A DNA stretch of 64,000 nt, taken from Cephalopachus bancanus. Its lineage: Eukaryota; Chordata; Mammalia; Primates; Tarsiidae. The DNA lies in contig JAPVLO010000039.1 of NCBI GenBank assembly GCA_027257055.1, positions 7,780,501 to 7,844,500 on the forward strand. The letters run 5' to 3'. This document shows, one piece after another, positions 56,962-64,000 of this stretch. The first letter of the stretch is position 1, and every line of letters starts with the position of its first letter. Position numbers and translations under genes: made by a program. The notes beneath the pieces were generated by a model, which ran no database searches, had not been told where the DNA came from, and worked only from the letters and a program-made list of their open reading frames with translations.

Positions 56962-57512
56962 AAAATGGCTGTTTTCAAAAAGACAAAAAAGTAGCAAATG
57001 CAGTCGAGGATGTGGAAAAAAGGGAACTCATACACTATTGGTGGGAATGTAAATTAGTACAGCCCTATGGAAAACAGTATGAAAGTTTCTCAAAAAACTA
57101 AAAGTAGAGCTACCATAAGATCCAGCAATCCCATTACTGGGCATTTATCCAAAGGAAAGGAAATCAATATATCAAAGAGATACCTGCATTTACATATTTA
57201 TCACAACGTTATTTGTAACAGGCAAGATGCGGAATCAACCTAAGTGTCCATCAACAAATGAATGGATAGAGAAAATGTAATGTAGGTATACAGTGGAATA
57301 CTATAAAAGAATAATATCCTGTCATTTGCAGCAACATGAATGGAACTAGAGGTCATTATGTTAAGTGAAGTAAGTCAGACACTGAAAGACAAATATTGCA
57401 TTTCTTACAAAGTTGATTTCGTGGAGGTAGATAATAGAATGATAGCTACTAGAGGCTGGAATGGTGAGAGGAGGTGAAGATAGGGAATGGTTGGTTAAAA
57501 AATGCAAACCGA

Positions 57513-57800
57513 GACGGGGCATGGTGGCTCACGCCTATAATCCCAGCACTTTGAGCAACTGAGGTGAGAGGACTGCCTGAGCCCACGGGTTCGAGTCCAG
57601 CCTGGGCAACTTGGTGAGACCTTATCTCTACAATAAATCAAGAAAATCCAGCTGGGCATGGAGGCACATGCCTATAGTTCCAGCTACTTGGAAGGCGGAG
57701 GCAGAAGAATCACCTGAGTCCAGCAGATGGAGGCTGTGGTGGCCGTGAGTGTGCCACTGCCCTTCAGCCTGGGTGGCAAAGTGAGACTTCAACTTTAAAA
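57513..57800 (+). mobile_element. Alu inside L1
   Basis: Complete dimer with tail TTTAAAAATAAAAAG. Confidence 0.88.
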
Positions 57801-57996
57801 ATAAAAAGCAAACAGAAGAAATAAGTTCTAGTGTTTGACAGCACAGTGTCTACAGTTAACAATTTATTGTGTTTCAGAATAGAAGATTTGAAATGTCTCC
57901 AACACAAATAAATGATAAATGTGTGAGGTGATGGTATCTTAAATATCCTGATTTGATCATTATGCATTGTATGCATGATCAAAATATCACATATAA

Positions 57997-58289
57997 GCCG
58001 GGTTCGGTGGCTCAGCCTGTAATCCCGCACCTTTGGGAGGCTGAGGTGAGTGGATTGCCTGAGCCCGCGGGTTCGAGACCGGCCTGGGCAACTTGGCAAG
58101 ACCTCATCTCTACAATGAATTAAAAAATCAGCCGGGCGTGGTAGCACATGCCTGTAATTCCGGCTACTTGGAAGGCTGAGGTGGAAGGATCACTGGAGCC
58201 CAGCAGGTCGAGGCTGCGGTAGACGGGAGCGTGCCACTGCACTCCAGTCTGGGCGACAGAGTGAGACTCCAACTCAAAAAAAAAAAAAA
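57997..58289 (+). mobile_element. Young Alu inside L1
   Basis: Complete; target atcacatata duplicated; very close to the consensus. Confidence 0.93.
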
Positions 58290-58466
58290 TCACATATACC
58301 CCATAAATATGAATAATTATTATGTATCAATAAAATTTTTTTAAAAGCACCATAGACTGGAAAAGACTTGTAGGAAATATCAAATAAAGTGATAGATATA
58401 AATCTGAATGTAGCATAAATAATACTTGTAAACAGACTTTACGTTCCAGTCAAAAGACAAACATTA

Positions 58467-58780
58467 GGCCGTTCTCGATGGCTCAGCCTGTAATCCCAGC
58501 ACTTTGGGAGGCCGAGGTGAGTGGATTGCCTGAGCTCGCGGGTTCAAGACGCGCCCTGGCAACTTGGCAAGACATCGTCTCTACAATACATCAAAAATTA
58601 GGCAGGTGTGGTGGCACGTGCCTGTAGTCCCAGCTACTTGAAAGGCTGAGGCGGAAGGATCGCAGGAGCCCAGCAGGGTGAGACTGCGGTGGCCGGGAGC
58701 GTGCCACTGCACTCCAGCCTGGGCGCCAGAGTGAGACTCCAACTCCAAAAACAAACAAACAAACAAACAAAAAACAAACA
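58467..58780 (+). mobile_element. Alu
   Basis: Complete; tail AACAAACAAACAAAC; target caaacatt duplicated. Confidence 0.9.
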
Positions 58781-58802
58781 TTCCCAGACTAGATAAAATA
58801 AT

Positions 58803-58975
58803 ACCTGCTCTTGTCACCACACTCTGGCCTAGAGCAGCCTCCTGGGTAGTTTACATTCAGTGTTCCATCAAGGGCTTCCTTGAATTGAGCCAGCATTCGG
58901 GCTTCATGACACTCAAATTGCTTGGTGGATAAATCTGCCAATGCCAGAGCTGCCCTACCTTGGACATTCTTTTTT
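58803..58975 (-). other. Coding-like stretch of unknown origin
   Basis: The minus strand is open for about 55 codons: GRAALALADLSTKQFECHEA then RMLAQFKEALDGTLNVNYPG and GCSRPECGDKSR, followed by a donor-like AG|GTATTA. It matches no ABCA3 exon, lies between two ABCA17 exons, and is not Alu or L1. It could be an alternative exon, a processed-gene fragment, or chance. Confidence 0.3.
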
Positions 58976-59280
58976 TTTTGTAATAAAATAAATCCTCATT
59001 ATTGTTTAAAGTAGCTGAGTTGGGGTTATCTGTTATTTGTAAGCAAAAGCATCCTAGCTGAAACAGTGCCTTTTTTCTGGTTTCCATCCCTAAAAATTTG
59101 TTGAAATTATGTTTATTTAATGATATTTTATTCAACATTATATGTTACCCAGTATCTCTATTATTGGAAGTACTAGTCAGAGGTTGGAAGACCAATCAGT
59201 GAGGTTATTACAGAATAGATTCAAGCATTGAGCAATGTTTTATAGATAACTTTTCAGATCCCTTCAACCTTAAGAATTTT

Positions 59281-59571
59281 GGCCGGGCTCAGTAGCTCAG
59301 TCTGTAATCCCGCACCTTTGGGAGGCTGAGGTGAGTGGACTGCCTGAACCCATGGGTTCGAGACCCACCTGGGCAACTTGGCGAGACCTCATCTCTACAA
59401 TAAATAAAAAAATTAGCCGGGTGTGGTAGCGTGCGCCTGTAGTTCTAGCTACTTGGAAGGCTGAGGCAGAAGGATTGCTGGAGCCCAGCGGGTGGAGGCT
59501 GCAATGGCCGGGAGCGGCCACTGCACTCCAGTCTGGGTGACAGAGTGAGACTCCAACTCAAAAAAAAAAAA
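59281..59571 (+). mobile_element. Young Alu beside an ABCA17 exon
   Basis: Complete; target aagaattttgg duplicated; ends 35 bp from the exon at 59606. Confidence 0.93.
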
Positions 59572-59605
59572 GAATTTTGGAGTTTACAGTTTTATGCATG
59601 CTTAC

Positions 59606-59703
59606 CAGATGAAGACATCCTCCATGGTGGTGACAGAACCCCAAAGCTGGCTATGCCTAGTTCCTTCTGCCTCAGTTCCAAGTCAGTAAATACAGATTCA
59701 AGC
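59606..59703 (-). pseudogene. ABCA17P: ABCA17 exon: end of NBD1 / regulatory domain 1, frameshifted
   Basis: The exon has 98 nt between TTCCAG and GTAAGC. It encodes [20 protein letters not shown] and, after one lost base near 59640, SVTTMEDVFI, matching ABCA3 [20 protein letters not shown]. It is the most 5' ABCA17 exon I can find; the next should lie beyond 64000. Confidence 0.9.
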
Positions 59704-59964
59704 CTGGAAGGAAATAACAGTTTTGCTCCTGAAAGATGGAAGGCAAATCCCTCATCATCACCCTTGGCTCACTAGCATGGGCGTTTGAGTCAAGAAGATA
59801 TTTGTTCAAATACCACCTTTGTCAAACTCTAGCTTTATAACTATGTGAACTTGAACAATAGGGGTAATAGCTTTTACTTTGGAAGATTCCTGTAGGGATA
59901 AACCTAAAACACATCTAGCACATCATAGATGTAAAGTAACTGTTAATTCATTTCTTTTATTTTG

Positions 59965-60170
59965 AACAGAAAGAAATAACTACATTTTTGGAGCACTTAC
60001 TAAAAGTCAGGAGCTATTTGCAGCCCTTTAACATGTATTAACTCTGGATCCTTTCAACAGCACTTTGAGGAAGGTGCTAAGAGACAAAGAAACTTCCTGA
60101 GGCCACACAGCCAGAAGCAGCAGAGCTGAGTTTAGACTCAGGCCTTCTGTCTCCAGAAACAGTGCTTTCA
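59965..60170 (+). mobile_element. MIR SINE
   Basis: AGCACTTACTAAAAGTCAGG at the 5' side and GAGGCCACACAGCCAGAAGC at the 3' side are MIR landmarks. Confidence 0.6.
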
Positions 60171-60298
60171 ACCATTATGATAAGTGAGGAGAGGGGTTAA
60201 TTTTTACCAGTCTGCTAATGTTGAACCCTTCCTCATATAGACTTTCCATTTTTTTGAACTGAATGAATCATGGCTTTTTGTGTGATATTTAGAAATCT

Positions 60299-60590
60299 GG
60301 GCCGAGCTTGGTGGCTCAGCCTGCAATCCCAGCGCTTTGTGAGGCTGAGGTGCGTGGATTGCCTGAGCCCGTGGGTTCAAGTGCCTCCTGGGCAACTTGG
60401 CGAGACCTCATCTTGACAATAAATCAAAAATTAGCCGAGTATGGTGGCGCGCGCCTGTAGTTCCAGCTACTTGGAAGGCTGAGGTGGAAGGATCATCAGA
60501 GCCCAGCAGGTTGAGGCTGCAGTGGCCAGGAGCGGCCACTACAATCCAGTCTGGGTGACAGAGTGAGACTTCAACTCAAAAAAAAAGAAA
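60299..60590 (+). mobile_element. Alu
   Basis: Complete; target agaaatctgg duplicated. Confidence 0.92.
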
Positions 60591-60602
60591 AGAAAAGAAA
60601 TC

Positions 60603-60910
60603 TGGCTAGTTGTGAGGCTCAAGTCTTTAATCCCAGCATTTGAGGAGGTGGAGGCAAGAGGATTGCCTAAGCCCACGGGTTTGAGATCAGCCTGAACAAC
60701 TTGGCGAGACCTTGGTTCTACAATTCAAAAAATTAGCTGAGTGTGATGGTGCATGCCTGTGGTTCCAGCTACTTGGAAGGCTGAGGTGGAAGGATCCCCT
60801 GAACCCAGTAGCTTGAGGATGTGGTAGTCTGAATGTGCCACTGCACTCCGGCCTAGGCAACGACATGAGAAGGAAGGGAGGGAGGGAGGGAGGGAGGGAG
60901 GGAGGGAGGA
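60603..60910 (+). mobile_element. Alu with GGGA-repeat tail
   Basis: Diverged dimer; the tail is a pure GGGA microsatellite (about 60876-60908). Confidence 0.87.
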
Positions 60911-61039
60911 ATCTATAATAATTTTCTACAGTGGAAGCTTCTATTTTTTTCACAACCCAGTGTCCAACCCAACAAAAAGGGCTTTATGAAGCCGTGCTCA
61001 CATGCCAGATGCCTTTAAGAGTTTTGCCCTTTGCATGCC

Positions 61040-61210
61040 CCTGTAGGCAGACAGCGGTTGGAATTTTATCATGCCTGGATTTGAGTCCAGACTCTGCCCC
61101 TCACTAGTTGTGTGACTTTGGTCTATTATTTCATCTCTCCAAATCTTTCTTCACCTGTAAGATAGATATTACTTAATTCACAGAGTTGTTGTAAAGATTT
61201 ATTAAGAAAA
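61040..61210 (+). mobile_element. MIR SINE
   Basis: GGATTTGAGTCCAGACTCTG and CACTAGTTGTGTGACTTTGG are MIR core landmarks; this copy is relatively well preserved. Confidence 0.65.
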
Positions 61211-61374
61211 ATGTAAAAAAAAACTTAGCAAAGTAGCCAGTCTGTGTTAGACTTCAAGCAAATACTATTTACCAAATATTGTCTAAATTAATCTTTTGAT
61301 ACGTTCAATACCTGACTCTTTATTCAGTTTCCAGTGCTACTGTCTTGCCAAAAAGGTCAAAGTGTCCCTTTTAA

Positions 61375-63445
61375 AAATTGAGGCATTACCAGAGCAATTA
61401 GGCAAGAGAAAAAAACAAACGACATTCAAATTGAAAAAGTGGGAGTCAAATTATCCCTGTGTGTTGTGCTTTGGTTCAAGTAAATGCTTTGCTGCTATCT
61501 CTTGATGCCAATAAATCAAGAGGCAGAGAACTGGCAGAAAGAAGTTTATTTCTGAATTTAGAATTTGGGTGACAGACCCTGGCATCTGGCATTTCTGGAA
61601 CCAGTCTGCTTGCCCCTTAGGTTTCACAGCCCATTTTTATAGGATTAGGATTGCTGGTACCTATAGATTGACTATGTGACTGACAGAGCATTGTACAGAA
61701 CTTAAGTTGAAACTGCATTTTGTCAAAAAATAAAAAAAAAACTGCATTTTCTCAATAGCAACATTTATGGTCCACATTTCCTGGTGTTAGTTACCAGGGG
61801 TAGCCTACAGTTTCTCTTATCAGTAACACCAAACAGTCAAGCTTGCCATAGAGTAAGGGAGCTAACAGCCTATTACAATTAAAACATTATTTGCTATAGC
61901 ATATTAATTTATAGTTATAACACAAAAAGTTATACAAATTACAAGACTTGTGGTTACATGGGTACTATATTTTTCAGATCTGTGACTATTGATAAAAGGA
62001 AGTGAATAAGGATTCATTTTTCTCAGTTGAATGAGCACAGTCTGCAGGGGAGTTAAGGATTCCTTGAAGTGACTTACAGGTAATGTATAGGAGATGAGGG
62101 AAAACGCTTTCCCTTGTTAATTCTAGGAATGTAGGTATGTGTAGGCCCACTCAAGTGCTCATTATGCCTTTTTTAAGGGTTATGGCAATATGAACAGGCA
62201 ATAATGAATTTCTGTATCAGTTGATGATATGATCTTATGCCTAGAAAACTCTAAAGACTCCACTAAAAATTATTCGATTTTATGAATAAATTCAGTAAAG
62301 TTTCAGGATACAAAATCAATGTACAGAAATCAGTAGCGTTTCTATACACCAATAAAGATCTAGTGGAGAATCAAATCAAGAAGTTGCTAAAAATAGGCTA
62401 GATGGATAATAGATAGAATACCTAGGAATCTATTGAACCAAAAAGGTGAAAGATCTCTACATGAAAAACTACAAAACACTAATGAAATAAATTGTAGATA
62501 ACACAAACAAATGGAACAAATGAAAAATATCCCATGCTCATGGATTACAAGAATTAATATCATTAAAATGACTATACTGCCCAAAGCAGTCTACAGACTC
62601 AATGCAATCCCTATCAAAATATCAATGTCACTTTTCACAGATTTTGAAAACACAATCATAAAGTTAATATGGAACCAAAAAAGAGCCTAAATAGCCAAAG
62701 CAATCCTAAGGAAAAAGAACAAAGCCATTGGCATCAAATTGCCTGACTTCAAATTATACTACAAGGCTATAGTCACCAAAACAGCATGGTACAGGTATAA
62801 AAATAGACACATAGACCAATGGAACAAAACAGAGAACCCAGAAATAAAGTCACATATGTAAAGACATCTGGTCTTTGACAAAGTCAATAAGAACACACGG
62901 TGGGGAAAAGACACCCTTTTCAATAAACAGTGCTGGGAAAACTGAATTGCCATATGACAAAGAATAAAACTGGACTTCTAGCTCTTACCATATGCAAAAG
63001 TTAATTCAAAATGGATTAAAGACTTGAATATAAGACCTGAAACTATATAAACACTAGAGGAAAATTTTTCTAGACATTGGGTAGGCAAAAAATTCATGAC
63101 TAAGACCTCAAAAAGTACAGGCAACAAAAATAAAAGAAACAAATGAGATTTAATCAAGCTAAAATCTTAAGTGAAACAACTCATAGACACAAAAAGACAA
63201 ATAACATATGTTCTAACTTACAAGTGGGAGTGAATATGTGTACACATGAAAGCAGAGTTGGGAATGATAAACAGTGAAAGCTTGGAGGGTTGTAGATGAA
63301 GTGAACTTGCTGGGTGGGTACAATGTGCGTTACTCCAGTGATGGATGCATGGAAGGCTCTGACTTCACAATGCAATATGTCAGTGTAACAAAATTGCATT
63401 TGTGTTGCATGAACATATATAAATTTAAAAATAAACATGTATTTA
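61375..63445 (+). mobile_element. L1 ORF2 to 3' end, split by an LTR
   Basis: It starts within the reverse transcriptase region (CCAGAGCAATTAGGCAAGAG), resumes after the LTR at GATGATATGATCTTATGCCT, and ends in a 3' UTR near 63445. Truncated and frameshifted. Confidence 0.75.
61462..62219 (-). mobile_element. Probable solo LTR interrupting L1
   Basis: About 758 bp split an L1 ORF2 sequence that resumes at ATGATATGATCTTATGCC. On the minus strand it starts TGATACAGAAATTC, carries CCTATAAAAATGGGC (TATA) and AGAAATAAACTTC (poly(A) signal) near its 3' end, and ends AAGCACAACA. The target duplication is unclear, and an A-rich run at about 61720-61740 may be secondary. Confidence 0.55.
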
Positions 63446-63459
63446 ACATAAAAAATAAA

Positions 63460-63798
63460 AATTGAGGTAAAATTTACATACAGTGATATGCCTTGTTCTT
63501 AAGCATACAGTTTGATGAGTTTTGACAAATGTGTAATCCCTTCCCAATCAACACATAAACATTCTGCCACCCTAGAAAATGTCCTCATGCCCTTTTCTGA
63601 TGGATCTTTGTGTCAGACAACCACTGCCCTGATTTCCATTACTGAAGGTCTCTTCTTGCTCTTCTTAGAAATGGAATCATATGGGTTTTTCACTGTGGAG
63701 TGGTATTCAACAGAAGGAATATGTCTATTATCCTGCTGATTGACATTTGGATTGTTTCCATGAAAGAATACTTATGAATAAAGCTTCTATAGACATTC
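63460..63798 (-). mobile_element. Old L1/HAL1-type fragment
   Basis: ATTGAGGTAAAATTTACATA and GAATACTTATGAATAAAGC are typical of antisense ancient L1 3' ends. An Alu interrupts it at 63801. Confidence 0.55.
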
Positions 63799-63800
63799 TT

Positions 63801-64000
63801 TTTTTTTTTTTTTTTTTTAGTTCATCGAGTCTTACTCTGTTGCCCAGACTGGAGGGCAGTGGCACGCTTCTGGCCACCACAGCTTCGATCTGCTTGGCTC
63901 AGGTGATCCTACCACCTCAGCCTTCCAAGTAGCTGGAAGTAGCCAAGTAGCCACCATGCCTGGCTAATTTTTTGATTTATTGTAGAGATGAGGTCTCGCC
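63801..64000 (-). mobile_element. Alu cut by the window end
   Basis: Antisense; the tail and right arm are present and the head lies beyond 64000. Confidence 0.88.

Larger units (their letters stand above)
54835..58345 (+). mobile_element. L1, plus strand, split by five Alus and one LTR
   Basis: ORF2 C-terminal text runs from GAAGAGGACACAAACAAATG through CATAGACAGTTCTCAAAAGA and GCATTTATCCAAAGGAAAGG to an L1 3' end (CCCATAAATATGAATAATTA). Inserted: the solo LTR at 55298 and Alus at 55720, 56037, 56671, 57513 and 57997. No intact frame. Confidence 0.75.

Noticed and set aside
60876..60908. Regular GGGA repeats as a CRISPR-like or structured array
   Set aside because: A plain microsatellite at an Alu tail with no spacers.

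Overview
The window is nuclear DNA of a primate, most likely a strepsirrhine (lemur or loris group). About 50 Alu copies, roughly a fifth of the sequence, share non-human diagnostic features: a head reading GGCTCAGCCTGTAATCC, a linker ending CTCTACAATAAATC, a right arm with GAGCGGCCACTGCACTCC, and a tail ending GACTCCAACTCAAAA. The species assignment is inferred from this repeat signature, not proven.

Layout, with both genes on the minus strand. (1) 1-8914 holds the 5' part of CCNF (cyclin F): eight coding exons, all open, joining in phase to 259 codons, running off the left edge. (2) 8560-9330 is a CpG island with CCAAT boxes and a CHR-type TTTGAA element, the CCNF promoter. (3) 9330-12660 is a gene-free spacer. 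(4) 12660-59703 carries the 3' two thirds of ABCA17, 15 recognisable exons from the end of nucleotide-binding domain 1 through the second transmembrane domain and second nucleotide-binding domain to the stop codon and poly(A) signal. The order and orientation match human 16p13.3 (ABCA17P tail to CCNF head), seen from the other strand.

ABCA17 is a pseudogene here. I count six frameshifts, five premature stops and one destroyed splice acceptor spread over eight exons, with seven exons still open. In NBD2 the signature motif is deleted, the Walker B motif is frameshifted and the Walker A region lies downstream of a frameshift. ABCA17 is also a pseudogene in human but is a gene in rodents, so the lesions here bear on when it was lost.

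The introns are filled with repeats: a long minus-strand L1 (about 30.2-36.7 kb) with ORF1- and ORF2-derived segments, plus-strand L1s (54.8-58.3 kb and 61.4-63.4 kb), nested Alu clusters, and four LTR-type insertions. Three of the LTRs have clean target-site duplications of 4, 5 and 6 bp. The most unusual items are two copies, 32 kb apart, of a ~64-bp poly(A)-tailed retroposon, each with its own 14-16 bp target-site duplication. The sequence resembles the R region of a retroviral LTR and may represent a very short mobilised RNA. No tRNA, rRNA, CRISPR or prokaryotic feature is present.
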